The notes: a model not told the origin generated them from the letters alone. Shown: positions 41,398-50,871, counted from the first letter of the stretch. The stretch: 64,000 nt of DNA from Candidatus Omnitrophica bacterium UBA6210 (GCA_002421805.1 DISM01000005.1:180631-244630); one strand, 5' to 3'. Program-made: numbers and translations.

Positions 41398-42085
41398 ACA
41401 CCGTTTCAGATTATCATTTTTTCATTTCATTTGCAGATGCATTCCGGGTTTGCCGCCTAAAGCCTATTTTTTGGGCGGGCTGGCGCAGAACGGTGTCCTG
41501 CTCGATTGTGGTTGCGGAGACGGCTCCAAACTGAAACAATGCTGTGCCGTGAGGCCTGACTTGCGGTTGTATGGATGCGATATTGTTCCCGACCCGGATC
41601 GGGCGCCCGGGGATGTCCATTTTTGCGTCGTAAATATTGGAGTGGAAGCTTTACCATGGTCTCAGGGCTTTTTTGATGGAATTATCATGAACCATGTGCT
41701 GGAGCATCTCGCAGATGCGGATCATGTGTTAAAAGAAATCCACAGGGTTTTAAAAAAGGGAGGTAAGTTTTATCTATCGACGCCTTCGAAACGATCCTTA
41801 AAATATCCCTCCTTCAAGAGATGGTTAAGCGCAGAGGGAGGACCCATCAATTTTTTTGACGACCCTACCCACATCAAAGCGTATTCAAGGAAGGACTTGG
41901 AGACGTTGTTGCAAAAGACGGGATTCCTGCGCATTAAAACGGGAACCGTGGGAAATGCAGTGGGAATGCTGGTGGCGCCATTTTTAATCTTTTTTGGTTT
42001 CTTGTTGAGGAAGAGGAACTGGGCTTCCGCAGGTATCCATCAGTTGACAGGCTGGAGCATATACGCTATTGCCGTAAAAGATTGA
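41390..42085 (+). CDS. Class I SAM-dependent methyltransferase
   Basis: 231 residues. VLLDCGCGDGSKLKQC is the SAM-binding motif I, LYGCDIVPDP follows, FDGIIMNHVLEHLADADHVLKEIHRVLKKGGKFYLSTPS is the typical Methyltransf_11 block, and FFDDPTHIKAYSRKDLETLL the C-terminal part. A hydrophobic segment near the end (VGMLVAPFLIFFGFLL) suggests membrane contact. Probably a lipid, polyprenyl or sugar methylase of the glycan locus. Overlaps the GT9 gene by 8 bp. Confidence 0.85.
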   Translation: MPKHRFRLSFFHFICRCIPGLPPKAYFLGGLAQNGVLLDCGCGDGSKLKQCCAVRPDLRLYGCDIVPDPDRAPGDVHFCVVNIGVEALPWSQGFFDGIIMNHVLEHLADADHVLKEIHRVLKKGGKFYLSTPSKRSLKYPSFKRWLSAEGGPINFFDDPTHIKAYSRKDLETLLQKTGFLRIKTGTVGNAVGMLVAPFLIFFGFLLRKRNWASAGIHQLTGWSIYAIAVKD

Positions 42086-42100
42086 AGATGTCTTCTTTCT

Positions 42101-43234
42101 ATGAAAATAGCCATTGTGCATGATTATCTGAATCAGTACGGCGGGGCCGAAAAGGTCGTTGAAGCGCTTCACGATCTCTATCCTGAGGCACCGATCTATA
42201 CGTCTATTTATCTGCCGCAGAATTTGCCGGCGGTTTTTGGAAAAATGGACATCAGGACGTCCTTTATGCAGAGGCTGCCTTTTCTTAAGACTCATTTTAA
42301 AAAATATCTGATGTTGTATCCTATGGCTTTTGAACGATTGGATCTTAGGGCCTACGACGTGATCCTATCCAGCAGCAGCGGTTTCGCCAAAGGCGTGAAG
42401 ACCCCTGCCAACTGCCTGCACATTTGTTATTGTTATTCGCCCATGAGGTTTGCCTGGAATTATGAATCTTACATAGCCCAGGAGAGTCTAAGTAGTCTGG
42501 TCCGCAGTTTGCTGCCCTTCTTTATATCCAGGCTTAAACGTTGGGATTTGGACAAAAATAAGGGTGTCGATTGTTTTATTGCAATATCAAAATGCATACA
42601 AGAGCGGATCAGGAAATGCTATAATCTTCCTTCGACCTTAATATATCCTCCTGTCCACGTGAAAGGGTTTAAGATAGCCGAAGAGACTTCCAGTTATTTT
42701 TTGGTTGTTTCCCGATTGAATGCCTATAAACGCATCGATCTGGTTATAGAAGCCTTTAATCGATTAGGCCTACCTTTGAAAATCGTTGGGGATGGCCCGC
42801 ACAGGAAAACTCTTGAGGCGATGTCTGCCTCGAATATAGAGTTTTTGGGCAAGTTGCCGAATGAGCTTTTGCCTCAGGTGTATGGCCATTGCGAGGCGCT
42901 CATTTTTCCAGGTAGCGAAGATTTCGGCATTGTGCCCGTAGAGGCCCAAGCCTGTGGCCGCCCGGTGATCGCGTATGCGTCAGGGGGTGCCCTGGAGACG
43001 GTGATCGACGGGGTCACCGGTCTATTTTTCAAGGAACCCAACGCGGATGCGTTGATTCAGGCCGTCAAAAAATTTGAAAAGATCAAAGGCAATTTTTTTC
43101 CGTCTATTGTCAGGAATAATGCACTCAGATTTGATGAAACTCTGTTTAAGAAAGAAATGAAAGATTTCATCGCAAAAAAATATGAGGATTTCAGATCATC
43201 AATGAGTCCTCGGAGAATGTATGCATCGGCGTAG
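42101..43234 (+). CDS. Family 4 glycosyltransferase
   Basis: 377 residues, GT-B fold. IVHDYLNQYGGAEKVVEALHDLYP is the N-terminal acceptor side, YFLVVSRLNAYKRIDLVIEAFNRL starts the donor lobe, and IFPGSEDFGIVPVEAQACGRPVIAYASGGALETV carries the E-x7-E pair that binds the nucleotide sugar. It closely resembles mannosyl- or rhamnosyltransferases (WbaZ-like) of O-antigen loci; the donor may be GDP-mannose or its derivatives. Overlaps the next gene by 14 bp. Confidence 0.92.
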   Translation: MKIAIVHDYLNQYGGAEKVVEALHDLYPEAPIYTSIYLPQNLPAVFGKMDIRTSFMQRLPFLKTHFKKYLMLYPMAFERLDLRAYDVILSSSSGFAKGVKTPANCLHICYCYSPMRFAWNYESYIAQESLSSLVRSLLPFFISRLKRWDLDKNKGVDCFIAISKCIQERIRKCYNLPSTLIYPPVHVKGFKIAEETSSYFLVVSRLNAYKRIDLVIEAFNRLGLPLKIVGDGPHRKTLEAMSASNIEFLGKLPNELLPQVYGHCEALIFPGSEDFGIVPVEAQACGRPVIAYASGGALETVIDGVTGLFFKEPNADALIQAVKKFEKIKGNFFPSIVRNNALRFDETLFKKEMKDFIAKKYEDFRSSMSPRRMYASA

Positions 43235-44420
43235 TGTTTTTTCAGTCCTGGATCAAAGCCAATACGTCTGTCTTTGCGGTGTGCTTTTCTTTTTGCCTTT
43301 TTCGATCGCTTGCATGGAGATTTTTGCCGGCGTTGCTCTATTCTGCTTCATCATTAAAAAAATCTTTAGGCCGGACTTCAGTTTTTTAAAAAACAGGCTT
43401 TTCGTTATTTTGTTTGTATTTTTTCTATTTAACGGTCTATCCGTCTTCAATAGCGATCCCTATATCGCCAAAAGCTTAAAAGCTCTTTTTGCCAAGTGGT
43501 TATCTTACATCAGCATATTTGTTCTGACCGCTGATTCCTTCGGCTCAACAAAACGCATCAAGAAAGCCGTTGGGGTTTTGTTAATTTCTGCTTTTATCGT
43601 CGGGATTGACGGTTTATCGCAGGGATTTCTTCATTTTGAGCTTTTTGGTGGAAAGCCGATGATCGAGATGACGCCTCAGGTGTCCGCCATGACAGCGGCA
43701 TTCAACCATTATAACAGCCTTGGTTTTTACTTAACCATGGTTCTGCCCTTGGTGATCAGCCTGCTTCTTTTTCATGAAATGGAACAGTCTTATAGGATAG
43801 TTCTGTTGTTGCTCTCCGGGATTCTTATTGCGTGCCTTTTTTTTACATATTCAAGAGGGAGTTGGCTGAGTTTTATCGTGTCTCTCTTTCTAATGGCCAC
43901 ACTGACGAAAAAAGGAAGAACTTTGGGGGGTGTCCTCATTTTCTTTCTTGGTATCCTTGTGCTGAGACCCGCTCTCTGTGAACGGTTCTTGTTGACCTTC
44001 GCTCCGACAGGAGACGCCCACCGATTCATTCTTTGGAAGGCAGCCTTGCGTATGTTCTATGAAAACCCATATTTCGGCAAGGGTGTGGGGACCTTCATGG
44101 ACAGGGTGAAGGATTATACGCCTACATACTGGGGAGGACAATATGCCCATAATTGCTTCTTGCAGATTGCCGCCGAAGCCGGCATTTTCGCCCTCTTAAG
44201 TTTTGTTGTATTTATTGGCCTTTTGATTTTCAGGGCCTTCACGATGTTGCGCGCAACAAAAGATTTTGTTTTATTGGGAATCCTGTGTTCGATGATTGGA
44301 TTTCTATTCCATTCTTTTTTTGATAATGGCCTGTATTCCCTACAATTGACATTTTTGTTCTGGTTCTTTGCCGGACTTATGCATTGTCTATCCGTGAGAA
44401 AAATATTATATGAAAAATGA
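43221..44420 (+). CDS. O-antigen ligase/polymerase family membrane protein (copy 2)
   Basis: 399 residues with about 11 transmembrane helices. TYSRGSWLSFIVSLFLM, DAHRFILWKAALRMFYENPYFGKGVGTF, and AHNCFLQIAAEAGIFALLSFVVFIGLL are the characteristic WaaL/Wzy_C blocks, the last ones in the big periplasmic loop and following helix. It either ligates the finished chain to lipid A core or polymerises units. Base composition is closer to the window average than copy 1. Confidence 0.88.
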   Translation: MHRRSVFSVLDQSQYVCLCGVLFFLPFSIACMEIFAGVALFCFIIKKIFRPDFSFLKNRLFVILFVFFLFNGLSVFNSDPYIAKSLKALFAKWLSYISIFVLTADSFGSTKRIKKAVGVLLISAFIVGIDGLSQGFLHFELFGGKPMIEMTPQVSAMTAAFNHYNSLGFYLTMVLPLVISLLLFHEMEQSYRIVLLLLSGILIACLFFTYSRGSWLSFIVSLFLMATLTKKGRTLGGVLIFFLGILVLRPALCERFLLTFAPTGDAHRFILWKAALRMFYENPYFGKGVGTFMDRVKDYTPTYWGGQYAHNCFLQIAAEAGIFALLSFVVFIGLLIFRAFTMLRATKDFVLLGILCSMIGFLFHSFFDNGLYSLQLTFLFWFFAGLMHCLSVRKILYEK

Positions 44421-44487
44421 AAAGGTTTGTAATTTTTGTATAGGCCCGGGGTATGGAAGCGTCCCCTTGAGCCAGGAATGAGGTCAA

Positions 44488-45483
44488 ATGAAAAAAAGAG
44501 CACTAATCACGGGAATCACGGGCCAGGATGGCTCATATCTGGCTGAATTTCTCCTAAAAAAGGGTTACGAAGTCCATGGCATCGTCAGACGTGTGGCGCT
44601 GGAAGACCCTGAACACCGGCTTTGGAGGATCCGGCACCTGCTGAAGAGAATTACGCTTCATCCGGCGTCTATGGAGAGCTATGCCAGTATTTTTAATGTG
44701 CTGGAGCGCGTGCGGCCGGATGAATTTTATCACCTCGCCGCGCAGAGTTTTGTCAGTTATTCCTTCGAAGACGAATTTTCGACCATCAATACGAATATCA
44801 ACGGCACGCATTATGCCCTTTCGGCCCTGAAAGAAAAAGTCCCTCATTGCAAATTCTATTTTGCGGCATCAAGCGAGATGTTCGGCAAGGTGCGGGAAAC
44901 ACCGCAAACGGAATTGACGCCTTTTCATCCCCGGTCATCCTATGGAATATCTAAAGTCGCAGGATTCCATTTAACGCAGAATTATCGTGAGGCTTACGGC
45001 ATATTTGCCTGCAGCGGTATTCTGTTTAACCACGAATCGCCGCGCAGGGGTTTTGAATTTGTGACGCGCAAGATCACCAATGCCGTTGCGGAGATCAAGG
45101 CAGGCATAACGCAGGAACTGAGACTGGGTAACCTCGAAGCCCGGAGAGATTGGGGGTTCGCAGGGGACTATGTGGAAGCCATGTGGATGATGCTGCAGAA
45201 AAAACAGCCGGATGACTATGTGGTTGCGACGGGAGAGACGCACAGCGTCCAGGAGTTTGTTGCTTTAGCCTTCGAGCATACCGGTCTCGACTGGAAAAAG
45301 TATGTCGTCGTTGATAAAATATTTTATCGGCCTGCTGAAGTGAATCTGTTGATCGGCGATCCCGCTAAGGCCAAGAAGACGTTCGGCTGGTCGCCTCGCG
45401 TGCATTTCAGCGAGCTTGTCAAAATGATGGTCGATGCCGATGTGGAGCGCGTGCATCAGGGCAAGCGGCCGGCGTCGCTCTAA
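44488..45483 (+). CDS. gmd: GDP-mannose 4,6-dehydratase
   Basis: 331 residues of the extended SDR family. ALITGITGQDGSYLAEFLLKKGYEVHGIVRR is diagnostic, with FAASSEMFGKV, catalytic YGISKVAGF (Y-x3-K), FNHESPRRGFEFVTRKIT and LGNLEARRDWGFAGDYVEAMWMML. It converts GDP-mannose, from ManC, to GDP-4-keto-6-deoxymannose, precursor of GDP-rhamnose, GDP-fucose and related sugars. No dedicated Fcl or Rmd is adjacent, so the follow-up reductase is not assigned. Confidence 0.96.
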   Translation: MKKRALITGITGQDGSYLAEFLLKKGYEVHGIVRRVALEDPEHRLWRIRHLLKRITLHPASMESYASIFNVLERVRPDEFYHLAAQSFVSYSFEDEFSTINTNINGTHYALSALKEKVPHCKFYFAASSEMFGKVRETPQTELTPFHPRSSYGISKVAGFHLTQNYREAYGIFACSGILFNHESPRRGFEFVTRKITNAVAEIKAGITQELRLGNLEARRDWGFAGDYVEAMWMMLQKKQPDDYVVATGETHSVQEFVALAFEHTGLDWKKYVVVDKIFYRPAEVNLLIGDPAKAKKTFGWSPRVHFSELVKMMVDADVERVHQGKRPASL

Positions 45484-45524
45484 GTGCAAGATTAGTACAG
45501 ACAGGACACAAAAAGCGAAACTTT

Positions 45525-46937
45525 ATGATCAAGCCTGTTAAAAGAATTTATTCCGTGTATGTAATAATCGATGCGGTGATCCTGGCCGCCAGTTTTTACG
45601 TGCCCTACCTTTGCCGCTACAACTCCTGGGACCAGTTCCCTCATGCGCTGGTTTTTCCTCATCTCAAAGAATATACGTATGTCTTTTTGTTATGGTCCGC
45701 CCTCATCATTGTTTCTTTGAACAGAAAGCTGCTGTATGCCACGGACCGTGGTTTGAGCATCCCAAGGGAGATCGTAAGGGTGACAGGCACTATCCTGTAT
45801 TCTTCGGTTTTTGTCGGTTGTTTTATATTTTTCCTTCAGTTCCGCCTGTTTTCGCGGCTGGTGTTTTTTGAAAATATCTTTTGTCTATGTCTTTTTCTGA
45901 ATGGATGGAGGGTCATCAAAAGGCTGATCTTGCGCCACATGATCGCCAAGGGATTCCATAATATCAACGTCTTGATCGTCGGAGCAGGAAAGGTTGGGAC
46001 CATTATCGTGGATGCGATCAAAAGCAGCCCGTGGTGGGGGCTGCGCCCTGTCGGCTTTCTCGACGACCGCGTCAATCTTCCGGTCGCAGGCGTTCCTGTC
46101 CTCGGCCGGCTGGACGATTTCTTTAATATTGCCAAAAAAAGTTTTATTGACGAGGTGATCATTACGATTCCGTCGGAAAGGCAGGCTGTTTCAAGGCTGA
46201 TTCAGGAGGCCAGAAGGCTGAACCTGGGCGTCAGGATCGTTCCGGAGAATTTTGATCTGCCGCCTCTTGATATGCAGATTTCCAGTCTTGGCTTTATGCC
46301 GTTGCTGACCTATCAGGAAAGAAGGCACCACCCGGGCGAACTGGCAGCTAAACGGCTTTTTGATTTCTGTGTTTCGGCCATAGCGCTCATAATGCTTTTG
46401 CCATTTTTTGCGGTTATCGCGGCGCTGGTCAAGCTTGATTCAAAGGGACCGGTTTTCTTCAGGCAGAAACGCGTAGGTTATAAAGGGAAGATATTCAACT
46501 GTTACAAATTCCGGTCCATGGTCGATGGAGCGGAACGCATGAAGCCGGAGCTTCTGCATAAAAATGAGGTTAAAGATGGGTACATGTTCAAGATCCGTCA
46601 GGACCCCAGGTTGACCCGCATCGGACGATTTTTAAGGAGATACAGTATTGATGAACTCCCGCAGTTTTTTAACGTCCTGAAGGGCGACATGAGCCTGGTA
46701 GGGACGCGTCCTCCTACGGTTGACGAGGTAGAGCTGTATAATCCTTTCCAGATGGAGAGGTTGTCGATCCGGCCAGGCATAACGGGCTTGGCCCAGATCC
46801 GGGGACGTTCGGAACTGCACTTCAGGCAATGGGTCAGATGGGACCTGTGGTATATACATAATTGGTCGTTTTATCTGGATCTGTCGATCCTTTTTGCGAC
46901 CCTTCCTGTCGTATCCCAGAAAAAAGGAGCATATTAA
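45525..46937 (+). CDS. Polyprenyl glycosylphosphotransferase (WcaJ/WbaP type)
   Basis: 470 residues, full length for this family. Four or five N-terminal membrane helices precede a Rossmann-like domain (VLIVGAGKVGTIIVDAI, FLDDRVNLPVAGVPVLG). After a further helix (FDFCVSAIALIMLLPFFAVIAALV) comes the catalytic domain: GPVFFRQKRVGYKGKIF, CYKFRSMV, LTRIGRFLRRYSIDELPQFFNVLKGDMSLVGTRP. It starts repeat-unit synthesis by moving sugar-1-phosphate onto undecaprenyl phosphate at the inner membrane. Confidence 0.95.
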   Translation: MIKPVKRIYSVYVIIDAVILAASFYVPYLCRYNSWDQFPHALVFPHLKEYTYVFLLWSALIIVSLNRKLLYATDRGLSIPREIVRVTGTILYSSVFVGCFIFFLQFRLFSRLVFFENIFCLCLFLNGWRVIKRLILRHMIAKGFHNINVLIVGAGKVGTIIVDAIKSSPWWGLRPVGFLDDRVNLPVAGVPVLGRLDDFFNIAKKSFIDEVIITIPSERQAVSRLIQEARRLNLGVRIVPENFDLPPLDMQISSLGFMPLLTYQERRHHPGELAAKRLFDFCVSAIALIMLLPFFAVIAALVKLDSKGPVFFRQKRVGYKGKIFNCYKFRSMVDGAERMKPELLHKNEVKDGYMFKIRQDPRLTRIGRFLRRYSIDELPQFFNVLKGDMSLVGTRPPTVDEVELYNPFQMERLSIRPGITGLAQIRGRSELHFRQWVRWDLWYIHNWSFYLDLSILFATLPVVSQKKGAY

Positions 46938-47012
46938 ACCTTTAGATATTTCAAAAATAAATAGTCATTTTTTTTAATTGAAGTAGAATAGGGGCTGCAC
47001 ACATAACAAGAA

Positions 47013-48155
47013 ATGAATATGCGTATTCCTTTTATCGATTTACCCGGTCAGTACCGCCAGTCGAAAAAAGTCATCGAGCACGAGCTCAACAGGCTTTTCG
47101 GCCGCGGAGATTTTATCCTCGGAGAAAGTGTCAAAGATTTTGAAAGGTCTTTTGCGAGCTATATCCATTCTCCGTATGCGTTAGGCGTCAATTCAGGAAC
47201 GGATGCGTTGTTCCTTGGGCTCCTGAGCCTTGAGATCGGCCGGGGCGACGAGGTCATTGTGCCTGCCTATACTTATATCGCTTCTGCTTTTGCGGTAACT
47301 TATACGGGCGCGCGGCCGGTTTTTGCCGATATTGACGAAGATACGTTCAATATCGACCCGCATACGATCGAGCGCGCTGTCACGAAGCGGACAAAAGCCA
47401 TCATGCCCGTGCATCTCTACGGCCAGGCCGCTGACATGGGGCCTATCCGCGTTATCGCGCGCAAGCACGGCCTTCGTATTATAGAAGACACAGCCCAGGC
47501 GCATGGGGCCACTTATCGGATTACAGAGAACAGATTACAGAGAACAGAAAAGAAGACGGGATCGATGGGTGATATCGGCGCCTTCAGTTTTTACCCTACC
47601 AAGAATCTTGGCGCTTTCGGGGATGCCGGCCTGATAGCTACAAGCAACGGGCAGTTGTATAAAAAACTCAGGAAACTTCGCGATTATGGCCGCATATCGA
47701 AATATGTGCATGGGTCTGTAGGTTTCAATTCCCGCCTGGATTCCGTGCAGGCGGTATTTTTAAACGCCAAGCTGCGGCATCTCGACGCCTGGAATCAAAA
47801 AAGAGTCAACGTTGCCGGGATGTATAACAAATACCTCGGCGATATTTCCGGCGTCCGTCTGCCCAGGGCGGCCGGTTACGGAAAACACGTCTATCATATC
47901 TATGCCATTCGGGTGAGTAACCGTGACAAGGTCCTGGAAGGACTCGTCGCTGCAGGAGTCAGCGCTGCCGTGCATTATCCCGTGCCTTTGCATCTGCAGC
48001 CTGTTTACAAAAACCTGGGGTATCGCCGGGGAGATCTCCCGGTCGCAGAGAGGGTATGCCGCGATGTGCTTTGTCTGCCGATCCACCCCCACATAACGGA
48101 AAAACAAGTCGCATATATAGCGCAAACTCTAAAAAGGCTGGTCAAAAATGTCTAG
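47013..48155 (+). CDS. DegT/DnrJ/EryC1 family sugar aminotransferase
   Basis: 380 residues, PLP-dependent. PFIDLPGQY, GVNSGTDALFLGL, VIVPAYTYIASAFAV, IIEDTAQAHGA, and FSFYPTKNLGAFGDAG with the PLP-binding lysine (in PTKN) are all family blocks. It aminates a keto sugar nucleotide. Between AHGATYR and GSMGDIGAFSF the usual loop of a few residues is replaced by a longer charged loop encoded by a tandem 14-bp repeat (47520-47547), apparently a repeat insertion that kept the frame. Confidence 0.93.
   Translation: MNMRIPFIDLPGQYRQSKKVIEHELNRLFGRGDFILGESVKDFERSFASYIHSPYALGVNSGTDALFLGLLSLEIGRGDEVIVPAYTYIASAFAVTYTGARPVFADIDEDTFNIDPHTIERAVTKRTKAIMPVHLYGQAADMGPIRVIARKHGLRIIEDTAQAHGATYRITENRLQRTEKKTGSMGDIGAFSFYPTKNLGAFGDAGLIATSNGQLYKKLRKLRDYGRISKYVHGSVGFNSRLDSVQAVFLNAKLRHLDAWNQKRVNVAGMYNKYLGDISGVRLPRAAGYGKHVYHIYAIRVSNRDKVLEGLVAAGVSAAVHYPVPLHLQPVYKNLGYRRGDLPVAERVCRDVLCLPIHPHITEKQVAYIAQTLKRLVKNV
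47520..47547 (+). repeat. Tandem 14-bp repeat inside the aminotransferase gene
   Basis: ATTACAGAGAACAG occurs twice head to tail (47520-47533 and 47534-47547). The core ACAGAGAACAGA recurs at 48913-48924 near the 3' end of the next gene. Confidence 0.9.
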
Positions 48156-48942
48156 AGCTCCTTTAAGCGTCGTCATCCTTACGAAAAATGAAGAAGAAAA
48201 TATCTCTGCCTGCATTCAATCTTTAAAAGGGTGGGCGGACGAGATTATCGTTGTCGATGACATGAGCGCGGACCAAACCGTCAAGATCGCCCAAGCGATG
48301 GCGGATAAGGTCGTGATCAAAAAGATGGATGTCGAAGGCACGCACCGCAATTGGGCCTATGCCCAAGCCAGGAATTCATGGGTTTTAAGCCTGGATGCGG
48401 ACGAGCGCATGACAGATGAATTAAAGGAAGAGATTTCCGAAGAACTGGCAAAAAACAAGTATTTTGTTGTTTATACGACGCCTCGCAGAAATTACATCGG
48501 GACTTATTGGGTCAAAGGGGGCGGATGGTACCCCAGCGGCCAGATCAAGTTATTACGAAGGGATAAATTTAAATTTGAAGATGCGGAGGTCCATCCACGG
48601 GCTTTTGTGGATGGCCCCTGTGGCCATCTCAAAAACGATATCATTCATTACTCCTACAAGGATTTCGGCGATTTTCTTAATAAGCTTAACAAGCAGACAA
48701 CACTGGAAGCACGGAAATGGATACGGACGAATAGAAAAATGGGCAGAGTCTGGATTTCTTGGAGGGCGATCGACCGTTTTTTCAGGCGCTACATCGGAAA
48801 AAAAGGCTGGAAAGACGGCTACATCGGCTTCATGGTGGCCTTTTACGATACGATGTATCAGCTTATCAGCTATGCGAAATTCCGCCAGATGCTGGATGAG
48901 AAAAAAGAGACAACAGAGAACAGAGCACTGAAGGCAGAATGA
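48148..48942 (+). CDS. Family 2 glycosyltransferase (WaaE/KdtX-like)
   Basis: 264 residues. LSVVILTKNEEENISACIQSLKGWADEIIVVDDMSADQTVKIA and WVLSLDADERMTDELKEEI fit the beta-glucosyl/LPS-core WaaE type, followed by YWVKGGGWYPSGQIKLLRRDK and HYSYKDFGDFLNKLNKQTTLEARKW. The extreme C-terminus (about ten residues before the stop at 48942) is encoded by the ACAGAGAACAGA repeat and the start of the downstream repeat block, so the original end may have been overwritten. Overlaps the aminotransferase by 8 bp. Confidence 0.9.
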   Translation: MSRAPLSVVILTKNEEENISACIQSLKGWADEIIVVDDMSADQTVKIAQAMADKVVIKKMDVEGTHRNWAYAQARNSWVLSLDADERMTDELKEEISEELAKNKYFVVYTTPRRNYIGTYWVKGGGWYPSGQIKLLRRDKFKFEDAEVHPRAFVDGPCGHLKNDIIHYSYKDFGDFLNKLNKQTTLEARKWIRTNRKMGRVWISWRAIDRFFRRYIGKKGWKDGYIGFMVAFYDTMYQLISYAKFRQMLDEKKETTENRALKAE

Positions 48943-49105
48943 CGAATGTCTAAGTTCCAATGACGAATCAATGTTCAAAAAAATAAAAAACAATGTCGAA
49001 AACAGTCTTAGAGATAGAGACAAAACAGCGGAGAAGAGACGGTTTTTTCTTGGTTATTGGGAAATTCGACATTCATTAGTCATTCGGCATTAGGAATTCG
49101 ACATT
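48938..49105. repeat. Imperfect inverted-repeat element (MITE-like) between glycan genes
   Basis: The left arm has AATGACGAAT twice (48938-48947, 48959-48968); the right arm has AATTCGACATT twice (49063-49073, 49095-49105) and CATTCGGCATT once (49081-49091), which are near reverse complements. About 95 bp of purine-rich, gene-free DNA lies between. It starts within the last codons of the preceding gene. Confidence 0.65.
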
Positions 49106-49147
49106 GAGTATACGTTGTAGTCCTGTAATCACAAATATGGTCATTCG

Positions 49148-50860
49148 ATGAAAATACTGGGAATAGCCGCACCTTTCGGTCACGATGCTTCGGCTGCGCT
49201 TTTGGTAGACGGCAAAGTCGTGGCGGCTGTTGAGGAAGAACGCTTTTCGCGCAGGAAACACGCCAAAGACGAATGTCCCCGCCAATCCGTTAAATTCTGT
49301 TTAGAAACAGCGGGCTTGAAGCCGCAGGACATTGATGCCGTGGCTTTTCCATGGGCATTGTCGGCATTACGGCAAAGGCGCTGGGAATATTTTCTACGTA
49401 CGTTTGCCTCCAATCCGTCGCGGGCTTATAAGAAATTCTTCCGCAACATGAAGGAGTACAGGGGCCAGGCTGCTTTTATTGCCCGGACCTTGCGTGAAAG
49501 CGGATTCGACAAGCATCAGCCTCAAATCCATTGGATCGAACATCATATCGCCCACGCGGCATCGAGCTATTTTCTTTCGGGTTTTGAGAAAGCCGCTCTG
49601 TTGTCTGTCGATGGGGGCGGAGAGATCACGTCGACCTTGATCGCTCGAGCACAGGGGAACGTGATCAACAAGATCAAGGAGATCGTAGCGCCCGATTCCC
49701 TGAGGAATTTTTACTCGACGATGACCGAATTCCTCGGTTTTGAGCGCGAAGACGGCGAATATAAAGTGATGGGCATGGCGCCTTACGGCGACGCCTGGAA
49801 GGTCAAACTGGATCACATTCTCTGGTGGGACCCTCGGCGCAAGACTTACAAATGTAACGACGATTATGTCTGGGTCCCCAGAAGCAAACGGGCCAGGCCG
49901 GACAAGGTCTATTCCAGAAAAATGATCAAGGAATTTGGGCCCGAGCGCGAGGGCGATGAGCTTAATGTGCCCTATATCCACATTGCAGCAGCAACCCAGA
50001 GAAAGCTTGAAGACACGACCATTAGGCTTCTTGAAACATACTTAAGCCAGGAGTTGAAAGGCCATGGAAATCTGTGTTTTGCGGGCGGTTGCGCTCTTAA
50101 CGTTTCGCTGAACCGTATTTTATTAAAACACCCTCTCGTCAAAAATTTATGGGTCCAGCCGGCTTCCCACGATGCGGGCGGCTCTATCGGTGCCGCCGCC
50201 TACGTCGCCGCCCAACTGGGAGACAAGATCGCCCCCATGGAACACGTCTATCTCGGCCCTGAATTCACCAACGCCCAGATAGAGCCTGTGCTCAAGGCCT
50301 CGGGGTTCAAGTTTGAGAAGTGCGCCGATATCTGCGAGACGGCAGCATCGCTCCTGAAGGAAGGCAAGATCGTCGGCTGGTTCCAGGGAAGGATGGAATG
50401 GGGTCCCAGGGCTTTGGGCAACAGGTCCATCCTGGGGAATCCGACCATCCGGGGGACCAACGACCGCATCAATGCCATCATCAAGTTCCGCGAGAGCTGG
50501 CGGCCGTTCTGTCCGTCCATGCTCAAAGAATACGCCTCTGACATCCTGGGATCGAACCATCCGGCGCCCTTCATGACGTTCGCCTTTGACGTGGCGCCCC
50601 ACTGGAAAGAACGGATCCCCGAGGCCGTCCACGTGGACGGCACCTGCAGGCCGCAGGTGGTCGATGAACGCCACAACCCCAAATTCCACCGCTTGATCAG
50701 TCTCTTCCATAAGAAGGCCGGCGTCCCAGTCGTCATCAATACGTCCCTGAACAGACGGGGAGAACCCATGATCTGTTCGCCGCAGGATGCCATCCTCATG
50801 TTCCGGGAATCAGGTTTAGAATACCTGGCGATAGGGGATTATCTGGTCAAAAAGAGTTAG
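49148..50860 (+). CDS. Carbamoyltransferase (NodU/CmcH family)
   Basis: 570 residues. The N-terminal ASKHA-type domain starts GIAAPFGHDASAALLVDGKVVAAVEEERFSRRKH and has IEHHIAHAASSYFLSGF with metal-binding histidines; the C-terminal domain has GWFQGRMEWGPRALGNRSILGNP, FRESWRPFCPSML, VINTSLNRRGEPMICSPQDA. It transfers a carbamoyl group from carbamoyl phosphate, through carbamoyl-AMP, to a hydroxyl of a sugar. Here it probably carbamoylates a polysaccharide residue. It converges with the minus-strand gene, 11 bp between stops. Confidence 0.95.
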   Translation: MKILGIAAPFGHDASAALLVDGKVVAAVEEERFSRRKHAKDECPRQSVKFCLETAGLKPQDIDAVAFPWALSALRQRRWEYFLRTFASNPSRAYKKFFRNMKEYRGQAAFIARTLRESGFDKHQPQIHWIEHHIAHAASSYFLSGFEKAALLSVDGGGEITSTLIARAQGNVINKIKEIVAPDSLRNFYSTMTEFLGFEREDGEYKVMGMAPYGDAWKVKLDHILWWDPRRKTYKCNDDYVWVPRSKRARPDKVYSRKMIKEFGPEREGDELNVPYIHIAAATQRKLEDTTIRLLETYLSQELKGHGNLCFAGGCALNVSLNRILLKHPLVKNLWVQPASHDAGGSIGAAAYVAAQLGDKIAPMEHVYLGPEFTNAQIEPVLKASGFKFEKCADICETAASLLKEGKIVGWFQGRMEWGPRALGNRSILGNPTIRGTNDRINAIIKFRESWRPFCPSMLKEYASDILGSNHPAPFMTFAFDVAPHWKERIPEAVHVDGTCRPQVVDERHNPKFHRLISLFHKKAGVPVVINTSLNRRGEPMICSPQDAILMFRESGLEYLAIGDYLVKKS

Positions 50861-50871
50861 CCGCCGCAAGA

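Noticed and set aside
48938..49105. CRISPR array
   Set aside because: The repeats are short, imperfect and inverted with irregular spacing, and no cas gene is in the window.
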